Shown: piece by piece, positions 16,116-24,529 of the stretch
How the letters are laid out: every line of letters begins with the position of its first letter
Position numbering within the stretch: position 1 is the stretch's first letter
Assembly: GCF_014203835.1 (NCBI RefSeq)
Contig: NZ_JACHJW010000001.1
Span: 6,708,501-6,772,500 of the forward strand
DNA: 64,000 nucleotides
Origin: Micromonospora polyrhachis
Lineage (GTDB): Bacteria > Actinomycetota > Actinomycetes > Mycobacteriales > Micromonosporaceae
Reading direction: 5' to 3'
The notes under the pieces: generated by a model
The model's database searches: none
Seen by the model: the letters and a program-made list of their open reading frames with translations, nothing else
Told to the model about the DNA's origin: nothing
Position numbers and translations under genes: made by a program

Positions 16116-17063
16116 ATGAACGCTGTTCCGCGCTCTGTCGCGGTCGCTGCTACCGACGGGATGCTGCACTTCGAGCTGGCCCTGGCCTACGAGGTTTTCG
16201 GCTCCGCCCCGGCTACCCTGCCCGGCCCCTGGTACGACGTCACGGTGTGCGGTACGCGCGCTGTACGGGTCGGCCGGTTTCTATTGGAGCCGGACTGCGG
16301 GCTCGACCGGCTGGCGTACGCCGACACCGTGATCGTCCCCGCCTTGGCGGACGTCGACGAGGACCCGCCGGCCGACCTGGTCGAGGCGGTACGCGTGGCC
16401 CACGAGTCGGGCGCGCGGGTGGTGTCCCTGTGCACGGGCGTGTTCGTGCTTGCCGCCGCGGGCCTGCTGGACGGGCTGCGGGCGACCACGCACTGGGCCC
16501 ACACCGAGGAACTGGCCGCGCGCTATCCCCGGGTGCAGGTCGATCCGGACGTGCTCTACGTCGACAACGGCAGCGTGCTCACGTCTGCGGGTAAGGCCGC
16601 GGCGATGGACCTGTGCCTGCATCTGGTCCGCCGCGACCACGGCTCGGCGGTCGCCAACGTGGTCGCCCGCCGTCTGGTCGTACCACCCCACCGGGCCGGT
16701 GGGCAGGCCCAGTTCGTCACCACCCCGGTGCCCGCCCAGGACGGTCATCCCCTGGCCGAACTTCTTCCCTGGGTGATGCGGCGGCTGGACCAGCCGCTCA
16801 CCGTGGAGGACCTGGCCCGTCGGGCGAACATGAGTTCGCGCCACCTGACCCGCCACTTCCGTTCGGTGACCGGCACCACCCCGCTGCAGTGGCTGCAGAC
16901 ACAACGGATCCGCCACGCGCAGGAACTGCTGGAAACCACGGACGACAGCGTCGACACCATCGCTACGGCCGCCGGCATGGGCACGGCGACGACGCTGCGC
17001 CGCCACTTCCACCGCGTGATCGGCGTACCGCCGGACGCCTATCGGCGCACGTTCCGGGTGTGA
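16116..17063 (+). CDS. GlxA-family AraC regulator with DJ-1/PfpI domain
   Basis: A 315-residue protein. The N-terminal DJ-1/PfpI-like domain (about 1-185) has MLHFELALAYEVFG and VVSLCTGVFVLAAAGLLDG. The Cys in the nucleophile-elbow position is conserved, then TTHWAHTEELAARYP follows. The C-terminal AraC HTH (about 215-312) has VEDLARRANMSSRHLTRHF and IATAAGMGTATTLRRHFHR. It faces the NADP reductase gene, a common pairing that suggests local control. The streptogramin lyase gene follows 146 bases downstream in the same direction. Confidence 0.92.
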   Translation: MNAVPRSVAVAATDGMLHFELALAYEVFGSAPATLPGPWYDVTVCGTRAVRVGRFLLEPDCGLDRLAYADTVIVPALADVDEDPPADLVEAVRVAHESGARVVSLCTGVFVLAAAGLLDGLRATTHWAHTEELAARYPRVQVDPDVLYVDNGSVLTSAGKAAAMDLCLHLVRRDHGSAVANVVARRLVVPPHRAGGQAQFVTTPVPAQDGHPLAELLPWVMRRLDQPLTVEDLARRANMSSRHLTRHFRSVTGTTPLQWLQTQRIRHAQELLETTDDSVDTIATAAGMGTATTLRRHFHRVIGVPPDAYRRTFRV

Positions 17064-17209
17064 GGCTGGCGTTCCCAGCCAGCGCCGGTTGGCCTTTCGG
17101 AGCCGCCGGCTCTGTCTCCGACTCTGCCTCCGGGTCGGTCGACCGGTTGCTGACTGATACGGGCAATGGCACACTCTTGCTGCTACCCGAGTTGCATTTG
17201 GAGGTCCTT

Positions 17210-18103
17210 GTGTCTGGGTTCGTTGGCCGATCGATCCGTGAGACCGTCGTGAGCGACCCGGAGGCAGGGCCGTACGGCATCGCCGTTGGACCGGACGACG
17301 CGCTGTGGGTCACCCTGGTACACGCTGGCCAGATCCTTCGCCTCACCGTCGATGAAAAGTGCGACACGTACGACCTGGACTCCCCGACGTGCGGACCCTC
17401 GACGATCACGGCTGGCCCCGACGGTGCGCTCTGGTTCACCCGGTTCCGTGACCACCGGATCGGGCGGATCAGTGTCGACGGGCATGCGACGTCAGTTCCG
17501 CTGCCGACCGCAGGTGGCCCGTTCGGCATCACCACAGGGCCAGACGGCGCACTGTGGTTCACCCAGATGCACACCGACCGGATCGGTCGCATCACCTACG
17601 ACGGCGCGCTCACCGAGTTCGAACTCCCCACCCGGGGAGCCATGCCGTCGGCCATCACCGCCGGGCCGGACGACGCACTGTGGTTCACCCTCAACCAGGC
17701 CCACGCCATCGGCCGGATCACCCTCGACGGCAACGTCACCAGCTATCCGTTACCTACCGCAAACGCCGCACCGGTGGGTATCGCCGCCGGAGTCGACGGT
17801 GCCCTGTGGTTCGTCGAGATCGGCGCGGGCCAGATCGGCAGCATCACCCCCGACGGTCAGCTCCACAACTTTCCGCTGCCAGACCGCGCCTGCCGTCCGC
17901 ACGCCATCGTCGCTCGCCCCGAGGGGGGCTGCTGGTTCACCGAATGGGGTGCCAACCGGGTGGGCCTCATCGCCCCGGACGGCACCATCGAGGAGCACGA
18001 CCTGCCGACCCCGTCCAGCGAGCCGCACGGCATCACGGTCGGCCCCGACGGCGCGGTGTGGACCGCGTTGGAGATCGGCAAGGTTGCCCGCCTCACTCCC
18101 TGA
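17210..18103 (+). CDS. vgb: Streptogramin B (virginiamycin B) lyase
   Basis: A 297-residue seven-bladed beta-propeller; the blades are visible as GPDGALWFT-type repeats about every 42 residues. Vgb lyases linearise streptogramin B antibiotics by breaking the Thr-phenylglycine ester bond by elimination. The S. aureus enzyme needs Tyr18, His228, Glu268, His270 and Glu284 (from memory). Counting here gives Y22, H231, E271, H273 and E288, so all are kept at a near-constant offset. The length also matches (299 in S. aureus). GTG 17210 is preceded by GGAGG. Probably self-protection or intrinsic resistance. Confidence 0.9.
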   Translation: MSGFVGRSIRETVVSDPEAGPYGIAVGPDDALWVTLVHAGQILRLTVDEKCDTYDLDSPTCGPSTITAGPDGALWFTRFRDHRIGRISVDGHATSVPLPTAGGPFGITTGPDGALWFTQMHTDRIGRITYDGALTEFELPTRGAMPSAITAGPDDALWFTLNQAHAIGRITLDGNVTSYPLPTANAAPVGIAAGVDGALWFVEIGAGQIGSITPDGQLHNFPLPDRACRPHAIVARPEGGCWFTEWGANRVGLIAPDGTIEEHDLPTPSSEPHGITVGPDGAVWTALEIGKVARLTP

Positions 18104-18108
18104 CCGCC

Positions 18109-18134
18109 GTCCCCGCGGTGTGCCGGGCGGGGAC
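18109..18134. terminator. Hairpin between convergent vgb and MocR genes
   Basis: GTCCCCGC (18109-18116) pairs perfectly with GCGGGGAC (18127-18134) over a 10-base loop. It begins 6 bases after the vgb stop and 13 bases before the MocR stop, so it can end both transcripts. Confidence 0.65.
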
Positions 18135-18146
18135 ACGGGCACCGAC

Positions 18147-19478
18147 TCACTCCGGTACGGCGTCCTCGGGTGCACCGCGAGCCAGGCCGGTGAGCAGGTC
18201 CAGGGCGTCTGCGAGTGTGTCGTGGGTGGGTGAGCCCAGAGCGAGTCGTACGGCGTTCGGGGCATGGCCCGAACCGACGGCGAAGGCGGCTCCTGGTGCG
18301 ACGGCGATCCCGTGCCGGGCCGCGGCAGCGACGAAGGTGTCGGCCCGCCAGGGGTCCGGCAGTTCCCACCAACAGTGGTAACCGTTCGGGTCGGCGTGCA
18401 CGGTGAATCCCGCCAGCCGTTCCGCCCTGATCCGCTGCCGTTGCCGCGCATCCAGGCGTTTCGCCTCGCCGATGGCGGCGGCGGTGCCGTCGGCCAGCCA
18501 CTGGGTCGCCGCAGTCAGGGCGAACCGGGAGGCTGTCCATGCTCCCGAGCGCAATGCCGACATCACGCGCTGCTCCCCGTCGCCTGCGGGCGGCACGGCG
18601 AATCCCAGCGTCAGCCCGGGTGCCAGCCGTTTGGAGAGGCTGTCCAGCAGGATCGTGCGTTCGGGAGCGAGTGCCGCCAGCGGCGGCAGGTCGTCACGGA
18701 GGAAGCTGTAGATGCCGTCCTCGATCACATGCAGGTCGGCCCGGCGGAGGGTTTCCACCAGCCGCACCCGGCGTTCCTGCGGCATCGTCACGCCGAGCGG
18801 ATTGTGCACTGCTGGCTGTAGGTATACGGCGCGCAGCGGCAACGCTGCGGCCACCGCCTCCGGCAGGAGCCCATGCTCGTCCATGGCGAGCGGCACCAGG
18901 GTGATGCCGAGTCGGGCGGCGATGCCCTTCACGACTGGATAGGTGAGGCGTTCCACGCCGAGTCGTTCGCCTGCCGGGACGTAGGCGGCGAGGGCGGCGG
19001 CTATCGCCTGCCGGCCGTTGCCGGCGAAGAGGATGCGTCGAGGGTCGGGAGCCCAGCCGGCGCGGGCCAGGAACGACGCGGCCGTCTCCCGGGCCGCCGG
19101 CGTGCCGGCCGGTCCCATCGCCCCCATGCTGGTGGCGAGAACATCCGGGCGGGACATCCGCGTCAGGCCGGCGGCGAGCTGTTCCGCCTGCTGCGGCAGC
19201 ATGGGGAAGTTCAGTTCCAGGTCGATTCGGGCCTCGCCTGGCTCGGCGAGCGCGGGCTCGGGACCGGCGGGGGCGGCGCGTACGAACGTTCCCCGGCCCA
19301 CCTCTCCCACGGCCAGCCCCCGACGGACGAGTTCGCCGTATGCCCGGGCTGCCGTGGAGCCGGCGATGCCATGCTGCCGGGCGAACCTGCGCTGCGGCAG
19401 GAGCCGCTCGCCTGGACGTAGGCGTCCGGCGGTGATGTCGGCCGCGAGCTGGTCGGCGATCCGCCGGTAGTCCTCCAT
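18147..19478 (-). CDS. MocR/PdxR-type regulator (GntR HTH + aminotransferase fold)
   Basis: A 443-residue protein. The GntR winged helix (about 1-68) has YRRIADQLAADITAGRLRPG, RRFARQHGIAGSTAARAYGE and GLAVGEVGRGTFV. It is followed by a fold-type I aminotransferase domain with the PLP lysine in LDSLSKRLAPGLTLGF, and VYLQPAVHNPLGVTM before it. MocR proteins sense PLP or amino-compounds and usually bind direct repeats. Exactly that is seen in the gap to the divergent hydrolase gene (19530-19573). Confidence 0.92.
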   Translation of the reverse strand: MEDYRRIADQLAADITAGRLRPGERLLPQRRFARQHGIAGSTAARAYGELVRRGLAVGEVGRGTFVRAAPAGPEPALAEPGEARIDLELNFPMLPQQAEQLAAGLTRMSRPDVLATSMGAMGPAGTPAARETAASFLARAGWAPDPRRILFAGNGRQAIAAALAAYVPAGERLGVERLTYPVVKGIAARLGITLVPLAMDEHGLLPEAVAAALPLRAVYLQPAVHNPLGVTMPQERRVRLVETLRRADLHVIEDGIYSFLRDDLPPLAALAPERTILLDSLSKRLAPGLTLGFAVPPAGDGEQRVMSALRSGAWTASRFALTAATQWLADGTAAAIGEAKRLDARQRQRIRAERLAGFTVHADPNGYHCWWELPDPWRADTFVAAAARHGIAVAPGAAFAVGSGHAPNAVRLALGSPTHDTLADALDLLTGLARGAPEDAVPE

Positions 19479-19529
19479 CAGTCATCCCCGTTCCGGTTCG
19501 AGTCTCTGGATTTGGGCTCTGACACAAAT

Positions 19530-19573
19530 ATTGCACCGAGATCAATTCTTTTATTGCACCGAGATATTGCACC
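19530..19573. promoter_or_regulatory. Triple direct-repeat operator, likely for the MocR regulator
   Basis: ATTGCACC occurs three times in the same orientation, at 19530, 19553 and 19566. The first two copies extend to the 13-mer ATTGCACCGAGAT. The spacings are 23 and 13 bases. The region is much more AT-rich than its surroundings and sits between the divergent MocR gene and the hydrolase-SDR operon. MocR regulators such as GabR and PdxR bind tandem direct repeats, so this is probably the operator and promoter region. Confidence 0.7.
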
Positions 19574-19616
19574 AAATAACATCGAGTCGTCAAGGCGGAA
19601 ACCTGGAAGGATCCCG

Positions 19617-20456
19617 ATGGGCACTGTGACTCTTGGCGACGTCACGCTTGGATACGACGACGAGGGCAGCGGCGAACCGCTGGTCCTCGTGCACGGCCAC
19701 CCCTTCGACAGGTCGATGTGGGCCCCGCAGGTCGAAACCTTCGGTCGGCTCGGCTGGCGGGTGATCACCCCGGACCTACGCGGCTATGGCGAGAGCACGG
19801 TCGTGCCCGGTAAGACCACGCTCACCACCTTCGCCCGCGACATCGCCGCACTACTGGACCACCTGGGAGTCGACCGTTTCGTGCTCGGCGGCCTCTCCAT
19901 GGGCGGACAGATAGTCATGGAGTTCCACCGACTGTTCGCGGCGCGCATCCGCGGCCTCGTACTCGCCGACACCTTCGCCGCCGCAGAGACCGAGCAGGGC
20001 AAGGTGGGGCGTAACGCACTGGCGGATCGGCTGCTGCGGGAGGGGATGGGCCCGTACGCGGACGAGGTGCTGCCCAAGATGGTGGCACCAGCCAACATCG
20101 CGGCGCTGCCATCGGTGGCCGCGCACGTGCTGCGCATGATGCGGACCACCGCCCCCGAGGGAGCCGCCGCCGCGCTGCGCGGTCGGGCCGAGCGCCCCGA
20201 CTACCTGGGCATGCTGCCGCACATCGAAGTGCCCACGCTGGTCGTCGTCGGTAGCGAAGATGAGTTCACCCCGGTCGCCGACGCCCGGGTGCTGCACGAG
20301 CACATCCCCGACGCGACCCTCGCGATCATCTCCGGGGCCGGGCACATGCCCAACCTGGAACGGCAGGCAGAGTTCGACGCAGCCCTCCACAGCTTCCTCG
20401 ACCGCCTGCCGGCCGCCGGCACGCAGCCCACAACGACTGTGACGGAGGTCCGGTGA
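19617..20456 (+). CDS. Alpha/beta-hydrolase
   Basis: A 279-residue hydrolase with the full catalytic set: HGHPFD oxyanion region, nucleophile elbow GLSMGG, acid in VVGSEDEFTP and His in SGAGHMPN. It resembles 3-oxoadipate enol-lactonase/haloperoxidase-type enzymes; the substrate is unknown. ATG 19617 follows CTGGAAGG. It is first in a two-gene operon with an SDR (GTGA overlap), facing the MocR regulator, so a small-molecule catabolic module is likely. Confidence 0.88.
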   Translation: MGTVTLGDVTLGYDDEGSGEPLVLVHGHPFDRSMWAPQVETFGRLGWRVITPDLRGYGESTVVPGKTTLTTFARDIAALLDHLGVDRFVLGGLSMGGQIVMEFHRLFAARIRGLVLADTFAAAETEQGKVGRNALADRLLREGMGPYADEVLPKMVAPANIAALPSVAAHVLRMMRTTAPEGAAAALRGRAERPDYLGMLPHIEVPTLVVVGSEDEFTPVADARVLHEHIPDATLAIISGAGHMPNLERQAEFDAALHSFLDRLPAAGTQPTTTVTEVR

Positions 20457-21229
20457 AGACCATGTCCGCGCGGCCGTACACCGTGCTCGTCACCGGCGCC
20501 AGCGCCGGCTTCGGTGCCGCGATCACCCGGCGGTTCGCCGCCGACGGGGCCCGGGTCGTGGCCTGTGCCCGCCGGTCCGACCGGCTCACCGCGCTCGCTG
20601 CCGAACTGGGCCCGAACGTACTGCCCCGGCAGGTCGACGTGCGTGACCTGCCGGCGGTGGAGCGCCTCGTGTCAGCCCTGCCCGCCGACTTCGCGGACAT
20701 CGACATCCTGGTCAACAACGCCGGCCTGGCAAAAGGCCTGCAGCCAGCCCACGAGACCGACCCGGACGACTGGGCCGAGATGGTCGACACCAACTGCAAG
20801 GGGCTCCTGCACTGCACCCGGGCGATCCTGCCGGGCATGGTCGCCCGGGGCCGTGGGCACGTCATCAACCTGGGCTCGATCGCCGGTACCTACCCCTACC
20901 CGGGCGGCAACGTCTACGGCGCGACGAAGGCCTTCACCCGCCAGTTCAGCCTCAACCTACGATCCGACCTGCACGGCACGGGCGTCCGGGTGACCTGCGT
21001 GGAGCCCGGTCTCAGCGGAGGCACGGAGTTCTCCACGGTGCGCTTCGGCGGCGACGATGTCCGGGCAGGCGCGGTGTACGCGGGTACCCAGCCACTGCTG
21101 GCCGACGACATCGCCGAGGCGGTGTGCTGGGCGGCGGCCCAGCCGGACCATGTCAACATCAACACTATCGAGTTGATGCCGGTCGCCCAGAGTTTCGCCC
21201 CGCTGCAGGTGCATCGGGAAGTCACCTGA
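20453..21229 (+). CDS. Short-chain dehydrogenase/reductase (YdfG-like)
   Basis: A 258-residue classical SDR: TGASAGFG cofactor motif near residue 14, NNAG (DILVNNAGLAKG), catalytic Ser in LGSIAGTYPYPGG and YGATK active-site Tyr/Lys. The order and the tail (NINTIELMPVAQSF) match YdfG-type 3-hydroxy acid/serine dehydrogenases, which are NADP-dependent. It starts with GTG overlapping the hydrolase stop, so it is translationally coupled. Likely controlled by the MocR protein. Confidence 0.92.
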   Translation: MKTMSARPYTVLVTGASAGFGAAITRRFAADGARVVACARRSDRLTALAAELGPNVLPRQVDVRDLPAVERLVSALPADFADIDILVNNAGLAKGLQPAHETDPDDWAEMVDTNCKGLLHCTRAILPGMVARGRGHVINLGSIAGTYPYPGGNVYGATKAFTRQFSLNLRSDLHGTGVRVTCVEPGLSGGTEFSTVRFGGDDVRAGAVYAGTQPLLADDIAEAVCWAAAQPDHVNINTIELMPVAQSFAPLQVHREVT

Positions 21230-21251
21230 TCCGAGGCTCGCGTCATCCGCA

Positions 21252-21276
21252 GCGAACGGCCGCCACGGCCGTTCGC
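21252..21276 (+). terminator. Hairpin ending the hydrolase-SDR operon
   Basis: GCGAACGGCC (21252-21261) pairs perfectly with GGCCGTTCGC (21267-21276) around a 5-base loop, 23 bases after the SDR stop. There is no U-run. Confidence 0.65.
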
Positions 21277-21425
21277 GCCCCGGTCGATGGATCCACGATC
21301 GCAGTCGCTCCACTCACAGGGGGCCGACCCGAATGGCTGCTACAACGCCGGATCAGGAAGACTGAACTTTCGTCCAGAGCACAGCAGGAAGCGCGATGCT
21401 CGCCGTGTAGCAGGAGATTCGTACG

Positions 21426-22259
21426 TTGGCTGGAGAGAAGCACCCCCCAGCCGCCGACCGGGACCGCCTCGGTCTGCGGGCGGACTGCGCGAACTGCCTC
21501 GGGCTCTGCTGCGTCGCGTTGCCCTTCGCCGCGTCGACCGACTTCGCCGTCGACAAGGCGGCCGGAAAACCGTGTACGAACCTACGGGACGACTTCCGGT
21601 GCGGTATCCATTCTCAGCTTCGCCAGCGGGGCTTCACCGGATGCACCGTCTTCGACTGTCTCGGGGCGGGACAGAAGGTGTCCCAGGTGACATTCCAGGG
21701 CCGGAGCTGGCGACAGGACCCGGACAGCGCGCGGCAGATGTTCGACGTGTTCGCCAACATGCGGCAACTCCACGAGCTGCTCTGGTATCTGACCGAGGTA
21801 CTCCAACTCCCGCCGGCCCGCCCGGTTCACCGCGAGGCACGCCGGGCGCTCGACGACGTCGAGCGGCTTACCCACTCCGACCCGCAGATCCTGACCACGG
21901 TGGATGTCGCCGCAGTCCGTCGGGACGTCAGTGACCTACTGCTGCGCGCCAGTGAACTGGTGCGGGCAAAGGTTCCCGGCCGGAAGAAGAACCACCGTGG
22001 AGCCGATCTGATCGGCGCCCGACTGCAAGGGGCCAACCTTCGGGGCGCCAACCTTCGTGGTACCTACCTGATCGCCGCCAACCTCAGGGATGCCGACCTG
22101 CGAGACGCCGACGTCATCGGCGCGGACTTCCGGGACGCCGACCTGAGCGGCGCCGACCTCACCGGAAGTCTCTTCCTCACCCAGCAGCAGCTCAGCGCGG
22201 CCCGGGGAAGTGCTGCCACGAAACTGCCCGCAACGCTGCGCCGCCCCCAGCACTGGTAG
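21426..22259 (+). CDS. Pentapeptide-repeat protein with N-terminal cysteine cluster
   Basis: A 277-residue protein in two parts. The N-terminal 80 residues hold eight cysteines (C21, C24, C28, C29, C50, C59, C73, C78) and H62, arranged CxxCxxxCC...C...C...C...C, like the zinc/iron-binding YkgJ-type domain. A helical linker leads to about a dozen A(D/N)LxX pentapeptides (about 190-245: GANLRGANLRGTYLIAANLR and on), which form a right-handed beta-helix that can mimic DNA. The TTG start at 21426 follows CAGGAG. It has no operon partner. Gyrase protection is a possibility, but nothing in the sequence proves it. Confidence 0.8.
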   Translation: MAGEKHPPAADRDRLGLRADCANCLGLCCVALPFAASTDFAVDKAAGKPCTNLRDDFRCGIHSQLRQRGFTGCTVFDCLGAGQKVSQVTFQGRSWRQDPDSARQMFDVFANMRQLHELLWYLTEVLQLPPARPVHREARRALDDVERLTHSDPQILTTVDVAAVRRDVSDLLLRASELVRAKVPGRKKNHRGADLIGARLQGANLRGANLRGTYLIAANLRDADLRDADVIGADFRDADLSGADLTGSLFLTQQQLSAARGSAATKLPATLRRPQHW

Positions 22260-22416
22260 CCCCTCTCAACCAGGCGGACCGTGCCCCGCCAAGCGGATGA
22301 ATAGCGGGCGGCAAGCGCGACTCTCCAGGCTTGTCCCCAACCGTCAGGGACCACCTGACGGCGGTCGACCGGTACGCAACAGCTCCGGTTACCGCTTCGG
22401 GACAAGGAGAGCAGAC

Positions 22417-23325
22417 ATGCGAGTTCCTACCAGATTCGGGCTCGGCCGGGCGGCCGTCGCACTGGCGGTGCTGACGGCCGGAGGCATCGGCTGGGCGGCA
22501 CCGGCCTCGGCGGCACCAGCCGGGATGGAGGTGATCACCCTGTTGACCGCCCCGAACAGCGCGGACAAGAGCCGTACCCTGACGTGCCCGGTCGGCAAGG
22601 TCGTCACCGGGGGCGGGGGGTATCTCACCGCATCACCGGGAGCTGTCGGACGGGTGGCGATGGACCAGTTCGCGCCATCTGCCGACGGCCGGTCGTGGAC
22701 CGTCGGGATGCGCGAGGTCGGCCCGGTGAAGTACACCGGCGACTGGGCCTTCACCGTCGTCGCCATCTGCGCCACCGCACCCTCCGGCTACCAGATCGTC
22801 TCGGAGGTCAAGAGCGGCTGGAACGACTACCACCAGATGTCCAAGACGGCGACCTGCCCGGGAACGAAGAAACTCCTCGGCTCGGGAGCCCAGGTGGAAA
22901 ACACCAACGGGGCGTTCGTCCTCACCTACGTGGAGCCTGGCTTCAACTCCGTGACGGAACTACCCACGTACACCATCGGCACGGCCCGCACCGTGGAGCA
23001 GGGCACGGTGGCGCACGGCCAGGAGTCGCTCCGGGCGTTCGCGATCTGCGCCAACCAGCCGGCCGGCTATGAACGGGTACGGGCCACATCGCCGATGACC
23101 AGCCCGTCGATGCACAACGTTCCGGTGTCCTGCCCGACGGGGAAATCGCCCTACAGCGTCGGCGGCGGAATCAACGTCTCCAGCATCCACGAGGACGACC
23201 GCACGCAGGTGATGCTCACCGGGGTGCGGTCCAGCGGCAGCCAGGCCAACGCCTGGGCGTACGAGGACGCTGATGGTTGGGCTGAGACCTGGTACGCCAG
23301 CGTGACCGTGATCTGCGGTAGCTGA
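22417..23325 (+). CDS. Secreted protein with three Cys-containing beta repeats
   Basis: A 302-residue exported protein. ATG 22417 follows AAGGAG. The signal peptide is RFGLGRAAVALAVLTAGG with a probable cleavage after APASA near residue 31. The mature part shows three repeats of about 85 residues. Each opens with a Cys-Pro motif (LTCPVGKVVTGGGG, ATCPGTKKLLGSGAQ, VSCPTGKSPYSVGGG) and ends with a hydrophobic strand and Cys (VAICA, FAICA, VTVICG). One disulfide per repeat is likely. The function is unknown. Confidence 0.8.
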   Translation: MRVPTRFGLGRAAVALAVLTAGGIGWAAPASAAPAGMEVITLLTAPNSADKSRTLTCPVGKVVTGGGGYLTASPGAVGRVAMDQFAPSADGRSWTVGMREVGPVKYTGDWAFTVVAICATAPSGYQIVSEVKSGWNDYHQMSKTATCPGTKKLLGSGAQVENTNGAFVLTYVEPGFNSVTELPTYTIGTARTVEQGTVAHGQESLRAFAICANQPAGYERVRATSPMTSPSMHNVPVSCPTGKSPYSVGGGINVSSIHEDDRTQVMLTGVRSSGSQANAWAYEDADGWAETWYASVTVICGS

Positions 23326-23331
23326 CGTGGT

Positions 23332-23373
23332 CCGGGTGCGGGTGGCGTCACTGGCGGCGCCACCCGCACCCGG
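23332..23373 (+). terminator. Long hairpin after the secreted protein gene
   Basis: CCGGGTGCGGGTGGCG (23332-23347) pairs perfectly over 16 bp with CGCCACCCGCACCCGG (23358-23373), with a 10-base loop, 6 bases after the stop. A strong L-shaped terminator without U-run. Confidence 0.75.
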
Positions 23374-23523
23374 CTCAGGACGTTGGCCGCGTTGCGCGGG
23401 TCGGATGCCCGGGCCTCGACGAACTGCCGACGTTGCTGTTGTCCTCGATCGCCGCAACGCGCGGCCGGGGCCGGGGCCCGACCGCGTCGAACGTCTGGTC
23501 AAGGTCGCCATTCAGGTCCGGAA

Positions 23524-24411
23524 TCAGACTGCGGGTGGCTGGACGAAACGGGTGGCCGCGACGACACCACCATCGACGAGCAGGTCGGTGCCGGTGACGA
23601 ACGACGACTCGGGGCCGAGAAGGAAGGCGGCGGCATGGGCGATGTCAGTCGGCGTGCCGATCCGGCCGGTGGGCGAGGCATCGATCATGGCGCGCATATG
23701 CGTGCCGTGCTCGCCGGCGAGTTCCTCCTGGCCCATCGGTGTGGAGATCACTCCGGGGCTGATCGAGTTGACCCGGGCGGCACGTGCTCCCCAGGCGCGG
23801 CTGGCCGCCTGTACGCGAAGATGGTTCGCGCGCTTGGCGAGGCTGTAGGCGATGCCCGAGTCGAGGGTCTCCTCGGCGAGGAAGGGGAGCCGCAGAAGAT
23901 CGTCGGTGGGGGTGGTCGCCAGCAGCATCTCCTGTTCCGCGGTCAGTGCCATGGCACCGTGGCCGGCCATGCTGGAGATGACCACACCGGCACCGCCCGG
24001 GGCGATGAGGGCACCGAACTCATCCAGGACCAACGCGACGCCGAGCAGGTCGACCCGGAGGATCGCTGCCGGGGAAGCCTGCACAGGGGACAGGCCTGCG
24101 GTGTGCACTACCTGGCGGACGGCCCCCAGATTCGATGCGGCTGTGGCGAGCGCGCGTACCGATTCGCGGGAGGCGACGTCAACCAGCTGAGTGGTGACGG
24201 TGTATCCATCGCCGCGCAGGCCCTCGGCGGCTGCCTGCAGGGTCGCCTCGTTGAAGTCGGCGATCAGGACGGCTCGGCCGTTGCCCAGACGACGAGCAAT
24301 CGCCTGCCCCATCCCACCCACACCGATGACGACCAGCACCTCTGGGCGCGTGGTGTGTGCGTGACCCGACGTGCTGGTCGTGGCGGCGGCTTCGGTGCTG
24401 GAGGTGTTCAT
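23524..24411 (-). CDS. Short-chain dehydrogenase/reductase
   Basis: A 295-residue SDR with an unusual cofactor motif GVGGMGQAIARRL in place of TGxxxGxG. It then has LIADFNEATL, VVHTAGLSP, ISSMAGHGAM and the active-site pair YSLAKR, followed by VNSISPGVISTPM and the usual GTDLLVDGG end. The ADF after the second strand suggests NAD(H). The Thr/Ser/Ala-rich first 20 residues may not be part of the fold. Single gene, divergent from the hypothetical gene at 24530. Confidence 0.88.
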   Translation of the reverse strand: MNTSSTEAAATTSTSGHAHTTRPEVLVVIGVGGMGQAIARRLGNGRAVLIADFNEATLQAAAEGLRGDGYTVTTQLVDVASRESVRALATAASNLGAVRQVVHTAGLSPVQASPAAILRVDLLGVALVLDEFGALIAPGGAGVVISSMAGHGAMALTAEQEMLLATTPTDDLLRLPFLAEETLDSGIAYSLAKRANHLRVQAASRAWGARAARVNSISPGVISTPMGQEELAGEHGTHMRAMIDASPTGRIGTPTDIAHAAAFLLGPESSFVTGTDLLVDGGVVAATRFVQPPAV

Positions 24412-24529
24412 TTCACTCCTTGTCGTCCGAACGACCGTGGTCGACGTAGGCTATTCGACCCGGTTGACAGATTCAGCTCCGATCCAGAAATCGGGGCTGA
24501 TCGCAGCCTGAGATTGCGAAACTACCGTC

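Noticed and set aside
15007-16119. 370-codon plus-strand frame opposite the saccharopine dehydrogenase-like gene
   Set aside because: Gly/Arg/His/Val-rich antisense without domain motifs.
21252-23373. CRISPR-like repeats suggested by several hairpins
   Set aside because: The hairpins are all different and sit at gene ends; no repeat-spacer periodicity exists anywhere in the window.
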